Origin: JABCPO02 sp052174015
GTDB lineage: Bacteria > Bacillota > Clostridia > TANB77 > CAG-508
NCBI GenBank assembly: GCA_052174015.1
Contig: JBQMXM010000001.1
Span: forward strand, 62,001 to 126,000
Reading direction: 5' to 3'
DNA: 64,000 nt
Positions 1-8,633 of this stretch are shown one piece after another. The number at the start of each line of letters is the position of its first letter. Within the stretch, counting starts at the first letter, position 1. A program made the translations under genes and the position numbers. The notes below the pieces were generated by a model. That model saw nothing but the letters and a program-made list of their open reading frames with translations. It was not told the origin of the DNA and made no database searches.

Positions 1-1823
1 TCTGGCTTTGGTTGATTTTGAGGATTTTGTTCTTGTTCTTCTTCCTTAGGCTTTTCTGGTTGTTCTTCTTTTGGTTTCTCAGGCTCTTTATCTTTATCTT
101 TTTCTTTGTCTTTATCCTCATTTTCTGGTTTCTTAGGTTCAGGTTGTTCAGGCTTTTCTGGTTGTTTAGGTTGTTCTGGTTGTGGTTGTGGTTTTTCTAC
201 TTCTTTTGGTAATGGTAATCCTTTTAAATATACATATTTAAAGTTTACATCTGAAGCATCTGATAATGGATATCTTGCAATATATCCTTTTTTACCTTCA
301 AATTCAATTTCAACCCATTTATATCCGTCTGCATTTCCTACATCTTTTAATACTTTAATTTCTTGTTCATTTTTTAATGTACCTATAACTTCTCCAGATA
401 AACTCACCTTATTTCTTACTCTAAGTGGTGCACTAAGTGTTGTAACTGCATATACAGGATATGTTACATCTTTTTCTTCTACAAATTTGTATTTTGGTTT
501 TTCAGGTTCGTTATTTTCTTCTTTTCCGTCTTCACCTTTTTGTACTTCTCTTATTTCAAAATATTTATTATTTGGATTTGATCTTTTGTAGTAAGCTGTA
601 TAACCATAAGTATTTCCTAGCCTAATCTTATACCATACATGGCTTGATTCTGCTTTTTCTCTTGGAACTTCTTCTATTGCCTCAAATACTTGTCCAAAGT
701 TTAACAATCCTAATTTTTCTGAGTTAAGATTAGGTTCTTTTCTAAATCTTACTCCTCCGTCAATAGTTATAACTGCATTATATTTATCATCATTTCCTGG
801 TGGTGGAGTAATCTTTTTTGTCATTCTATAAAATAATGGAATTTTAAATACATATTTTTGATTTAAATTTGAATCTACTTTTTTGTATGCTTCTCTTAAA
901 AGTAGTCCTTCATTTATTGCTGCATGTATATTTTGCATATATTGATGGTTAACTCCACCATTTACAACATTAAACTTCATTGTATATTTTGTATCTTGAT
1001 TATTATCTAAGTAATATTTTTTAATTACTTTTGCTCCTCCTAATAATCCTTTTTTGAATGTTGTCCATCCATTATCTTTTGCATAATTTAATCCATTTCT
1101 TATTACTTCTTCTGTTCCATTTCCTGTTGCCCCTATATTTAAAGGATTATATGCTTCTATTCCATAATATGGTAACAATCCTCCCTCTTGTCTTAATTTA
1201 GTAGCAAGTTCTAAATAGTCCATATTAAGTTCTTTAGCAACTTCGTAAACTTCATTTACTCTATCTGCATTTTTTGTACCTTTTAATACATTTTCTATTA
1301 ATTCTTTAGCTTTAGTTTCATCATATTTTGAAACATCAGATTTTAATGATAGGAATGAGAAAATATTTGTTTCATTCATATATACTCTTGGATCTAATAA
1401 ATATCTTACTGCTTCAAGTGATGGAGCTTGCCATCTTAATTCATGTCTATCAGAATCAAAAGCTAGATTTTTTCTTTCTTCATCTATCCATTCTTTAGAA
1501 TAGTTTGTAGCTCCATAACTTTCTATTAAGTTAATTGGAGATAATGTATTATTTTTTCCTCTTCCTTTTCCAAATTGTGCCTTTGCCATTTCATCAAAAT
1601 CTTGACCTGTGTTTACAAATTCAAATTCCCAACTTGGATGTAATTTTTTTAATTCTTCTGCTTGCGCTGCAATACTTGGAAAGTATTGTTTTACTCTTTC
1701 TATATCTCTTGTTGTTTCTCCAACAGCTAATTTAGAATGTGCCATTGACTTTACATTTATAAATGGAAACACCATTGATAATATAGTGATTATTGCAAAC
1801 ATCTTTTGTATGCTTTTTTTCAT
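1..1823 (-). CDS. Secreted glucosaminidase-like protein with two SH3b domains (3' end outside window)
   Basis: About 607 residues are visible; the gene continues past the left edge. An N-terminal signal peptide (basic MKKS start, hydrophobic core to about residue 27) marks it as exported. Residues about 205-232 contain EGGLLPYYGIEAYNPLNIG followed by ATGNG, which resembles the catalytic region of LytB/GH73-type N-acetylglucosaminidases. Two bacterial SH3 domains follow (about 344-401 and 457-511), then a Pro/Glu/Lys-rich tail with repeated PEKPKEE-like units that reaches the edge, probably a wall-spanning linker. The ATG at 1823 has a purine-rich GGAAGGAG site just upstream. Likely role: peptidoglycan remodelling or lysis. 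The hydrolase assignment rests on motif resemblance; the SH3 and secretion calls are firmer. Confidence 0.75.
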   Translation of the reverse strand, partial: MKKSIQKMFAIITILSMVFPFINVKSMAHSKLAVGETTRDIERVKQYFPSIAAQAEELKKLHPSWEFEFVNTGQDFDEMAKAQFGKGRGKNNTLSPINLIESYGATNYSKEWIDEERKNLAFDSDRHELRWQAPSLEAVRYLLDPRVYMNETNIFSFLSLKSDVSKYDETKAKELIENVLKGTKNADRVNEVYEVAKELNMDYLELATKLRQEGGLLPYYGIEAYNPLNIGATGNGTEEVIRNGLNYAKDNGWTTFKKGLLGGAKVIKKYYLDNNQDTKYTMKFNVVNGGVNHQYMQNIHAAINEGLLLREAYKKVDSNLNQKYVFKIPLFYRMTKKITPPPGNDDKYNAVITIDGGVRFRKEPNLNSEKLGLLNFGQVFEAIEEVPREKAESSHVWYKIRLGNTYGYTAYYKRSNPNNKYFEIREVQKGEDGKEENNEPEKPKYKFVEEKDVTYPVYAVTTLSAPLRVRNKVSLSGEVIGTLKNEQEIKVLKDVGNADGYKWVEIEFEGKKGYIARYPLSDASDVNFKYVYLKGLPLPKEVEKPQPQPEQPKQPEKPEQPEPKKPENEDKDKEKDKDKEPEKPKEEQPEKPKEEEQEQNPQNQPKP

Positions 1824-1955
1824 CTGCTTACTCCTTCCTTTGTAATAAATAATATTTTAAATTATATATTATTTAATAAATATTTTAAACAGTTATTATT
1901 ACTAAAATTATACTGCATTTATCTTTCTTTTAAAAACATTATTACATTTATATTA

Positions 1956-2684
1956 CTATTTTTTAAACAATTTATCTATTTGATTTTTGCTTAATTCTAT
2001 ATACTCTCCTTGTCGTATTTTTTGAACGTCTAAATTACCAATCCTATTTCTATGTAGCGCTAAAACTTTAAGTCCTACTGCTTTTGACATTTTCCTAACT
2101 TGCCTATTTTTACCTTCATGTATAACTATTTTAAATCTTGAAGTTTGTTTTTCTGCATTAACTCCAAGCATTTTGATTTTTGCAGGTTTAGTTATATATC
2201 CATCTATTTCTACACCTTTTCTCATTTTTTCTAATTGTTCATCAGATATCTTTCCTTTTACTGTTACAAAATATTCTTTATCAAGCATATATTTAGGATG
2301 TGTTATCTTCTGAACAGTTTCTCCATCATTTGTTAAAATAATTGCTCCTGTTGTATACATATCAAGTCTACCTACAGTTACCAATCTAACATCTGTTTTA
2401 ATAAGTTCTGTTACTATTGGTCTATTAAATTGCTCTTTATTAGTACAAATATATCCAAGTGGCTTATTTAATAGATAATATTTTTTCTCTTTTTCTATAT
2501 ATATTCTTTCTTTTTTTATTCCATTTTTTTCTTTATATAAATATATTATTTCATCTGATTCTATTACATCTTGTCCAATGATTGCTTTTTTACCATTTAC
2601 TAAAAAATTTCCTTTAAGTATTTCTTCTTCTGCTTTTCTTCTTGAAAATTTACCACTTTGTGATATATATTTTTGTATTCTCAT
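1956..2684 (-). CDS. rluB: 23S rRNA pseudouridine synthase, RsuA/RluB family
   Basis: 242 residues. An S4 RNA-binding domain occupies about residues 1-60 and the catalytic signature GRLDMYTTGAIILTNDGE starts at residue 106, with D108 as the expected catalytic aspartate. The family converts a uridine in 23S rRNA (or 16S for RsuA) to pseudouridine; the length fits. It lies 12 bp after the RluD-type gene and is probably translated from the same message; there is no strong Shine-Dalgarno site close to its ATG. RluB is preferred over RsuA by clostridial context, but the exact target nucleotide cannot be read from sequence. Confidence 0.9.
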   Translation of the reverse strand: MRIQKYISQSGKFSRRKAEEEILKGNFLVNGKKAIIGQDVIESDEIIYLYKEKNGIKKERIYIEKEKKYYLLNKPLGYICTNKEQFNRPIVTELIKTDVRLVTVGRLDMYTTGAIILTNDGETVQKITHPKYMLDKEYFVTVKGKISDEQLEKMRKGVEIDGYITKPAKIKMLGVNAEKQTSRFKIVIHEGKNRQVRKMSKAVGLKVLALHRNRIGNLDVQKIRQGEYIELSKNQIDKLFKK

Positions 2685-2696
2685 ATTATTATTATA

Positions 2697-3620
2697 TTAT
2701 TCTCCCATTTCTTTTAATATTTGCTGTATTTCTTCATATTCAGGTAATTTAAATTCTAAATTTTGTTTTGTAATTGGATGTTCAAATTTTAAATAATAGC
2801 TTTGTAAAACTTGTCCATTTATACCAAAAACATTTTTTCCATTTGAATATATATTGTCTCCAATAATTGGATATCCTAAATATGATAAATGTACTCTAAT
2901 TTGATGTGTTCGTCCTGTAAATATTTCTACATCTAAAAATGTATATCCTTTTTTTGAATATATATTATTAAATTTTGTAATTGCTTCTTTCCCTTCAGAA
3001 CTAACTGCCATCATATGTCTTTTTTTAGTATTTCTACCTATAGGTAATTTAATTATAGCTTCTTTATCTTTTACTTCACCTTTTACAATACAATAATATT
3101 TTTTAATAACTTTATGATTTTTAAACATTTCTATACATTTAATATATGTTTCTTCTGTTTTAGCAACAATTATTAAACCTGTGGTATTTTTATCTAATCT
3201 ATGTACAATTCCTTTTCTACCTTCTTCTCCTGGTAAAAATGGATATATTTTTTCTAAAATATCTGACATTGTTAACTCTATACTATTACCTTTATGTACA
3301 ATTAATCCTTTAGGTTTATTTACTATCAAAAGATATTCGTCTTCATATACTATATTTTTAGTAATTAATTCTAAATCTTTTTCTGTTATTTCTATTTTAG
3401 GTGGTGATATAATTTTTAGTATTTTATCCATATCAATAGTAATAACATCTCCTAAACTTATTTTAGCATTATTTTTAGTTTCTTTAGAATTTAAAAGAAT
3501 AGATTTTTCTTCTATTCCTTTTTGAATTATCTGTCTTGTTATTTTAGGGTTATCTATTTTTAATTTATTTGTTATATATTTATCTATTCTTTCTATTTGT
3601 TCTGTTACTATTATTTCCAA
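2697..3620 (-). CDS. rluD: RluA/RluD-family pseudouridine synthase
   Basis: 307 residues with an N-terminal S4-like domain (about 8-65) and the catalytic motif HRLDKNTTG at 140-148 (D143 is the nucleophile). RTHQIRVHL near residue 238 is also typical of the family. The start is a TTG at 3620 preceded by AGAGGA at good spacing, so the gene overlaps the upstream membrane-protein gene by 41 bp. It modifies structured rRNA, probably the large subunit; YlyB/RluD-type specificity cannot be separated here. It is followed by a second pseudouridine synthase, a pairing of two enzyme subfamilies in one transcript. Confidence 0.9.
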   Translation of the reverse strand: MEIIVTEQIERIDKYITNKLKIDNPKITRQIIQKGIEEKSILLNSKETKNNAKISLGDVITIDMDKILKIISPPKIEITEKDLELITKNIVYEDEYLLIVNKPKGLIVHKGNSIELTMSDILEKIYPFLPGEEGRKGIVHRLDKNTTGLIIVAKTEETYIKCIEMFKNHKVIKKYYCIVKGEVKDKEAIIKLPIGRNTKKRHMMAVSSEGKEAITKFNNIYSKKGYTFLDVEIFTGRTHQIRVHLSYLGYPIIGDNIYSNGKNVFGINGQVLQSYYLKFEHPITKQNLEFKLPEYEEIQQILKEMGE

Positions 3621-4035
3621 TTTTTCCTCTTTTATTCTTATTAATATATATAATTGCTAACAATGGTAATATTATTGCAGCATTTAAAATTAGTATAATA
3701 CTCATTGTTTTCTTTTTACCATTATTTTTTGCTTTTTGTTTATTTTGTTTTTTTTGTTCTTCTACTAAATTATGTGCATCTACTTGATTAACATTTAACC
3801 TTTTCTCATTTTCTTCTTGTTCTTTTTCTACATCTATTTCTTTAACTTCTAAAGTTTCTTCTCTATTATTTAATTGATTTGATAAAAATACATTATTAAT
3901 GGCATTATTACTAATATTATTTTTTATAAATATATTTTGGTTAATCATTAATAATATAATACTTACACAAATTATTGTAATTATACTAACTACATTATAT
4001 ATCTTATTTTTATTTGCATTCATATTTGTATTCAT
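3580..4035 (-). CDS. Small protein with two membrane segments, unknown function
   Basis: 151 residues, not recognised. A short Asn-rich N-terminus leads into a hydrophobic segment (about 13-35); a Lys/Glu/Asn-rich middle (about 60-110) follows; a second hydrophobic segment (about 111-132) ends in a basic tail rich in Arg, Lys and Asn. With both ends basic, a hairpin with both termini in the cytoplasm and the charged middle outside is plausible. It lies between the PAP2-like gene and rluD and overlaps the latter by 41 bp. Overlap and shared strand suggest co-transcription. No catalytic motif is visible. Confidence 0.65.
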   Translation of the reverse strand: MNTNMNANKNKIYNVVSIITIICVSIILLMINQNIFIKNNISNNAINNVFLSNQLNNREETLEVKEIDVEKEQEENEKRLNVNQVDAHNLVEEQKKQNKQKAKNNGKKKTMSIILILNAAIILPLLAIIYINKNKRGKIGNNSNRTNRKNR

Positions 4036-4049
4036 ATTTATCTCCTTGA

Positions 4050-4499
4050 TTATAGATATAGTATTAATGTTAAAATTACTCCTGTTAACATTCCTGCATA
4101 TACTTCTATTTTTGTATGTCCTAAAAGTTCAACTAATTTTTTTTCTCTTTTTTCGTCTTGTATTTGTGGATTTTCATCTAATATCTTATTTAATATTTTA
4201 GCATGTTCTCCTGCTGCTCTTCTTACACCTGTAGCATCATACATAACTATTAATGCAATTATTGCAACAATTGCAAATTCAAGTGATTCAAAACCTTTTC
4301 CTAGACCTGTAATTGTAGCAAGTGATGATATAAGGGCTGAATGTGAACTTGGTAAGCCACCTGTTGTTAGAATTTTATATAGATTTATTTTCTTTTCTTT
4401 TATAGAAAAATATATAACTTTTGCTCCTTGTGTACACAATAATACTATTATTGGTATTATTAAGGCTTTATTAGTTATAATTAATTTTAAAGTCTCCAT
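4050..4499 (-). CDS. Divergent PAP2-family membrane protein (DUF212/YuiD type)
   Basis: 149 residues with several hydrophobic segments. GGLPSSHSALISS (residues 47-59) and YDATGVRRAAGEHA (87-100) are the family's conserved blocks, resembling parts of the acid phosphatase/PAP2 signature. The family is predicted to act on lipid-linked phosphates at the membrane, but its substrate is not established. The start codon overlaps the xseB stop (TAATG), so translational coupling is likely. Confidence 0.85.
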   Translation of the reverse strand: METLKLIITNKALIIPIIVLLCTQGAKVIYFSIKEKKINLYKILTTGGLPSSHSALISSLATITGLGKGFESLEFAIVAIIALIVMYDATGVRRAAGEHAKILNKILDENPQIQDEKREKKLVELLGHTKIEVYAGMLTGVILTLILYL

Positions 4500-4717
4500 T
4501 ATTTTTCTCCTTCTTTTTCATCTATAAATTTTTGAACTTGTTTTTCTGCTTCATCTAATTGTTTAAATGCTTCTTTTGCATATTCCATACCTTGAGTATA
4601 TTTTTTTATTGATTCATCTAAATTTAAATTATCATTTGATAATTCTTCACTTATTTTTTCTATACTATTAAATAATTCTTCTAATGACTTATTATTTTCT
4701 TCTTGCTTTGCTTTCAT
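4499..4717 (-). CDS. xseB: Exodeoxyribonuclease VII small subunit
   Basis: 72 residues, the normal size. The SLEELFNSIEKISEEL and NLDESIKKYTQGM segments match the two-helix XseB fold. It partners XseA in degrading single-stranded DNA to oligonucleotides. One membrane-protein gene (4732-5328) separates it from xseA on the same strand. Its stop codon overlaps the next start by one base, and the start has a GGAG site nearby. Confidence 0.92.
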   Translation of the reverse strand: MKAKQEENNKSLEELFNSIEKISEELSNDNLNLDESIKKYTQGMEYAKEAFKQLDEAEKQVQKFIDEKEGEK

Positions 4718-4731
4718 AATATTCTCCTTGT

Positions 4732-5328
4732 TTACTGTTGTTTTATTATCTCTTTATTTACTACATTAACTCTATAAAATCCTTCTACATATTGTGAATT
4801 AACACTTTTTACTTGAACTATATATGTATTATTATCTATAATATCCATAATTTGATATGTAAAGTCTTGTCTTTGTAATTTTGATTTTAATATATCTATT
4901 GCTTTTTGTGAATTACTTTTTTGTTCATTATTCCAAACTGCATTTGATTTTGCATTTTCATTTGATAATGATTGATTATTTGTACTCTTTTCTTCTTTTA
5001 TCTTTGAAAATTTTTCTTTTTCTTTTACATTATTATCTTCTTTTTTTGTTGATTTATTTTCATTTTTTTCTTTTTCATTACCATTATCATTATTAGTATT
5101 TACATTTTGTTTTTTATCATTCATATTATTTGGAATATTTGTATTTGAATTTGCATTAGCATTTACATTACTATTACTATTATCAATATTATTAAATTTA
5201 AAACCATTTTTTTGTCCTACAAAATATATAATACTACAAACAATTAATAATAATAGTATAATTGTAACAATATTGTTTATAATAACTTTTTTTCTTCTAG
5301 TATCTTTTTTTGTTGTTTTTTTAGACAT
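4732..5328 (-). CDS. Asn-rich membrane-anchored protein, unknown
   Basis: 198 residues. A basic Lys/Thr-rich N-terminus (1-15), one transmembrane segment (about 17-35), a long Asn/Lys/Glu/Ser-rich low-complexity linker (about 45-125) and a compact C-terminal part (about 138-198) with alternating hydrophobic residues. The layout suggests a cytoplasmic basic end, one membrane pass and an external C-terminal domain. It sits between xseA and xseB, an unusual place because the two subunit genes are normally adjacent. No family is recognised. Confidence 0.6.
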   Translation of the reverse strand: MSKKTTKKDTRRKKVIINNIVTIILLLLIVCSIIYFVGQKNGFKFNNIDNSNSNVNANANSNTNIPNNMNDKKQNVNTNNDNGNEKEKNENKSTKKEDNNVKEKEKFSKIKEEKSTNNQSLSNENAKSNAVWNNEQKSNSQKAIDILKSKLQRQDFTYQIMDIIDNNTYIVQVKSVNSQYVEGFYRVNVVNKEIIKQQ

Positions 5329-5336
5329 TTTAACCT

Positions 5337-6524
5337 CTAATCTACTTTAGCTGATATTTTTCCATCTGCAAAAGTTATTTGTATTTTTTCTCCTTTTGAT
5401 AATTCTGATATACTTAAAACTACATTATTATCTTTTTCTACTACTGTATATCCTCGTTTTAATATTTTTAAAGGATTTATTTCTTCTAATTTTAGAACAT
5501 TTTTATCTAATATATTCTTTTTTTGGTCTAATATTTTTAAAATATCTTTTTCCATTCTTTCTATTAATATATCTAATTTTATCCTTTGTGTATCTATTTT
5601 AGATTTTGGACTATATTTTTCTAAATTAAGCCTATAACTATCTAACCTATATTTGTGTTGCCTTATAATATTTTTAGTTACAACATTAAATTTCTTAGTT
5701 ATGATTGTTAATCTTTCTTTTAATTCTTGTAAATTTGGAACAGCAAGTTCTGCTGCTGCACTTGGTGTTGGTGCAACTCTATCTGCAACATCATCTGTTA
5801 ATGTTTTATCTGTTTCATGCCCTACAGCTGCAATTACTGGTATTTTTGATTCAGCTATCGCCCTTATAACTATTTCTTCATTAAAAGCCCATAAATCTTC
5901 TATTGAGCCTCCTCCACGCCCAACAATTAATACATCTACTTCATTTTTGAAGTTCATATATTTTATACCTTCTACTATTTCTTCTTTTGCATTTTCTCCT
6001 TGTACTGCTACAGGATATAGGTGTATTTCAACTCCAGGATTTCTTCTTTTAGATACATTTAATATATCATGTATTACTGCTCCTGTCCTTGAAGTTATAA
6101 CCCCTACTTTTTTTACAAATTTTGGTATTTCTTTTTTTCTTGAAATATCAAATAATCCTTCTAAAGCAAGTTTTCTTCTAAGTTCTTCTTTTTTTTCGTT
6201 TAAATCTCCTACTCCAATTTTTTTAATTGCAACTACTTGTAATTGATAATATCCTCCCATTGGATATGTTGTTACTGTTGATAACGCAAAAATACTATCT
6301 CCATCTTTAATTTCTGTATCTTGTCTTTGTGCATGTCCTTTAAACATTATACATTTTATAACACTGTTTTCATCCTTTAAAGTAAAATATATATGTCCTG
6401 AAATATTCTTTTTGTAATTTGATACTTCTCCTTTTACACATACTGCTTTAAATATTTCTTCAGATTCTATTTTTTCTTTAATTAGTTTATTAATCTCACT
6501 TACACTTATAGGTTTATAAGTCAT
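5337..6524 (-). CDS. xseA: Exodeoxyribonuclease VII large subunit
   Basis: 395 residues from the ATG at 6524, chosen because GGAG lies 6-7 bases upstream and the protein then begins MTYKPISVSEINKL like its homologues; an upstream ATG would add 19 unconserved residues. An N-terminal OB-fold is followed by the catalytic core with VGRGGGSIEDLWAFNEE, VGHETDKTLTD and APTPSAAAEL, then a coiled-coil region. The enzyme degrades single-stranded DNA with XseB in the cytoplasm. The gene starts a new transcription segment after the nusB terminator. Confidence 0.95.
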   Translation of the reverse strand: MTYKPISVSEINKLIKEKIESEEIFKAVCVKGEVSNYKKNISGHIYFTLKDENSVIKCIMFKGHAQRQDTEIKDGDSIFALSTVTTYPMGGYYQLQVVAIKKIGVGDLNEKKEELRRKLALEGLFDISRKKEIPKFVKKVGVITSRTGAVIHDILNVSKRRNPGVEIHLYPVAVQGENAKEEIVEGIKYMNFKNEVDVLIVGRGGGSIEDLWAFNEEIVIRAIAESKIPVIAAVGHETDKTLTDDVADRVAPTPSAAAELAVPNLQELKERLTIITKKFNVVTKNIIRQHKYRLDSYRLNLEKYSPKSKIDTQRIKLDILIERMEKDILKILDQKKNILDKNVLKLEEINPLKILKRGYTVVEKDNNVVLSISELSKGEKIQITFADGKISAKVD

Positions 6525-6601
6525 TTCTGTCTCCTTTTTCAATATAATTATTATACTAAAATATATATGTTTTAACAACAATATAATATGAAAAGAAATA
6601 A

Positions 6602-6658
6602 AAAATGATAAGAAATAATATCAATCTCAATTAAATGAGTTATTATATCTTATCATTT
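6602..6658 (-). terminator. Terminator after nusB
   Basis: The arms AAATGATAAGA and TCTTATCATTT pair, with AATAAT/ATTATA extending the stem and a small inner CTCA/TGAG hairpin. Read on the minus strand the second arm runs into TTTTTTATTT. It ends the sbp-asp23-nusB transcript and separates it from xseA. Confidence 0.7.
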
Positions 6659-6660
6659 GT

Positions 6661-7155
6661 CTATTTATCACCTATTGTTTTAACATATGTAGCTAATACT
6701 CCATTTACAAACTTTGTATTTTTAGTATCTTGATATCTTTTAGAAATATTTATTGCTTCGTTTATAGCTATCTTATAATCCAATTTTAAATATTCTATTT
6801 CTATTATTGCTAATTTTAATAATGCTTTTGATACTTTTTGTATTCTGCTATATTCCCAATCTTTTCTAAGTTTATCTGTTATTTCTTTTTGAATATACTC
6901 AATATTATTATTTAATATTCTAACTATTTGTTTTAAATATTTGATATCTTGTTCTGATTTAATATTATGAATTTGACAATATATTTCTACTTTTTCTTCT
7001 GTTTGTTTCTCAAACTCTGAACTAAATACTATTTTAAAAGCATTTTCTCTTAAATCTCTTCTTGATAGATTTTTAATTTGTTTTTTAGTATCTTTTTGTA
7101 CTTCTTCTAATTTTTGTTTTTGTTTTTCTTCATCATATTTTTCTAAATCTATCAT
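6661..7155 (-). CDS. nusB: Transcription antitermination factor NusB
   Basis: 164 residues, slightly longer than usual through a charged N-terminal extension of about 30 residues. SRRDLRENAFKIVFSSEFE is the NusB start region, and AINEAINISKRYQ with FVNGVLATYVK is the conserved C-terminal helix pair. NusB binds BoxA RNA with S10 to prevent early termination, mainly of rRNA operons. Its ATG overlaps the stop of the DUF2273 gene. The asp23-nusB-xseA order is common in clostridia. Confidence 0.95.
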   Translation of the reverse strand: MIDLEKYDEEKQKQKLEEVQKDTKKQIKNLSRRDLRENAFKIVFSSEFEKQTEEKVEIYCQIHNIKSEQDIKYLKQIVRILNNNIEYIQKEITDKLRKDWEYSRIQKVSKALLKLAIIEIEYLKLDYKIAINEAINISKRYQDTKNTKFVNGVLATYVKTIGDK

Positions 7156-7364
7156 TAATTTTCTTTATCCTTTCTTAGCTTTTCTATTATTTCTTTTACT
7201 TTATTTTCATTTTTATCTATATATAATCCTATTAATAATGCTCCTACAAAGAATATTACATCTATTATTACCATTGTTAATCTAAATAATATTACTATTA
7301 TTGCTACAAACGCTATTATTAAAGTATATTTGTTTTCTTTTATGAATTTTATAAAATCTTCCAT
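7155..7364 (-). CDS. DUF2273 small membrane protein
   Basis: 69 residues from the ATG at 7364, which has AGGAGG five bases upstream; a GTG two codons earlier falls inside that site. A short amphipathic start is followed by two hydrophobic stretches (about 14-31 and 34-48) and a Lys/Glu-rich tail. Small proteins of this kind sit beside amaP and asp23 in Firmicutes and probably assist the Asp23 membrane complex. The context here (amaP and asp23 just upstream) supports the assignment. Confidence 0.8.
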   Translation of the reverse strand: MEDFIKFIKENKYTLIIAFVAIIVILFRLTMVIIDVIFFVGALLIGLYIDKNENKVKEIIEKLRKDKEN

Positions 7365-7392
7365 ATTCACCTCCTAAATTTTATTATAATCA

Positions 7393-8091
7393 TTATTTTG
7401 TTTTAGCTTTTGGTGTTTGTTTTATTTGTTTTGTTTCTTTATTTTCTTTTTCTTTTTCTTTTTCGTTTTTATCTTGAGTTTCTTTTTTTAATTCCTTATT
7501 TTCTTTTAACTCTTTGTTTTCTTCTTTATTTACAGTTTTATTTGTTTTAGATGTTTTTGATGATATATTTTGTATACTTACATTTACTGCAGATACATTT
7601 AAGTCTGAAGCTTGTTTTATTGAAGTTATTACTTCATCTTGTATTTGTTTAGTAACTTCTTTTATCACTGTATCCTTATATACTACGATATCAATATTTA
7701 CTTCTAATTCTGTATCTTTATTAAGTAATATTTTAGGTGTTGCATTTACAACTCCTGGTGTATTTAAGCTTAAATCTCTTATTAAATTTTGTAATGTTGT
7801 TTTAGAAATTAATAGTTTTCCATTATTATTTTCTAATAGTATACCATCTTGCACTTTTTTACCTTTAGCTTGAAAAAATATTCCTTTTATTGCAAATATT
7901 CCTATAATTGTTTCTACTATATATAGTGCTGTTCTTTGTTCTTCTAATTGTATATTACTAATTATATCTATTACTCTTTTTGAAATTTCTACCATATTAA
8001 ATAATTGAAAATTAATTAATCCTATTATTACTATTATTGCTAAAACTATTATTGAAAATATAAATAATATTATTTTGTCTAGTATTTTCAT
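7393..8091 (-). CDS. amaP: Alkaline shock response membrane anchor protein AmaP
   Basis: 232 residues. Two transmembrane segments (about 6-30 and 55-73) precede a cytoplasmic domain containing QNLIRDLSLNTPGV and VNIDIVVYKD, with an Asp23-like alternating pattern. The last 55 residues are almost entirely Lys, Glu, Asn and Thr. AmaP anchors Asp23 at the membrane. It sits 2 bp after asp23 and has AGGGG just before the ATG. The charged tail is longer than in most family members and could bring partners to the membrane. Confidence 0.85.
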   Translation of the reverse strand: MKILDKIILFIFSIIVLAIIVIIGLINFQLFNMVEISKRVIDIISNIQLEEQRTALYIVETIIGIFAIKGIFFQAKGKKVQDGILLENNNGKLLISKTTLQNLIRDLSLNTPGVVNATPKILLNKDTELEVNIDIVVYKDTVIKEVTKQIQDEVITSIKQASDLNVSAVNVSIQNISSKTSKTNKTVNKEENKELKENKELKKETQDKNEKEKEKENKETKQIKQTPKAKTK

Positions 8092-8093
8092 AT

Positions 8094-8624
8094 CTACCCC
8101 TTTTTATTTTTTAATTTATTTTTCTTTGGTTTTTCTACTTTAATTTTTGTTATATCTAATTCTTCTATTTCTTCCTCTTTAAATTTTATACCTTTTATAT
8201 GTACATTTACTTCACGAACATTTAATCCTGTCATTTGCTCTACAGCTTTTTTTACTTTTGTTTGTATTTCAAATGCTACATCAGGTATTCTCATTCCATA
8301 ATTAACATTAATACTTATATCTATAATTACTTTATCATCATTTATTTCTACTGTTATACCTTTTGTTGGTCTTGTCCAATTTCCTATTACTTCACCTATA
8401 TCTTGTAATATACTTCCTTGTCTATCAACTCCTGGTATTTTTTCTATTTCAAATGATGCTATTGAACTTATAACATCTGGTAATATTTCTACACTATCTT
8501 GATATTTTTTTTCTTGTGTTGTTTTTTCATTTTTTGTATCTTTAACTTCTTTTTTAGTATTTACATTTTTCTTTACATTTTCTTTTTCACTTTTTTCTTT
8601 TTCGTTTTCTTTTGTTTTAGCCAT
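8094..8624 (-). CDS. Asp23/Gls24 family envelope stress protein
   Basis: 176 residues. The first 45 are a Lys/Glu-rich low-complexity extension; the Asp23 domain (about 46-150) includes VISSIASFEIEKIPGVD and VNYGMRIPDVAFEIQTKVK. A basic tail ends the protein. Asp23 proteins form a membrane-associated layer through AmaP and respond to wall stress. A strong AGGAGG precedes the ATG. The gene belongs to the sbp-asp23-amaP-DUF2273-nusB series. Confidence 0.9.
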   Translation of the reverse strand: MAKTKENEKEKSEKENVKKNVNTKKEVKDTKNEKTTQEKKYQDSVEILPDVISSIASFEIEKIPGVDRQGSILQDIGEVIGNWTRPTKGITVEINDDKVIIDISINVNYGMRIPDVAFEIQTKVKKAVEQMTGLNVREVNVHIKGIKFKEEEIEELDITKIKVEKPKKNKLKNKKG

Positions 8625-8633
8625 AGATACCTC

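Noticed and set aside
12..591. Plus-strand ORFs opposite the secreted SH3 protein
   Set aside because: Low-complexity Phe/Leu/Ser/Cys-rich translations that are shadows of the Pro/Glu/Lys-rich and SH3 coding strand; no ribosome site.
5653..6246. Long plus-strand ORF opposite xseA
   Set aside because: The opposite frame encodes a complete xseA with conserved motifs; the plus frame has no recognisable domain.
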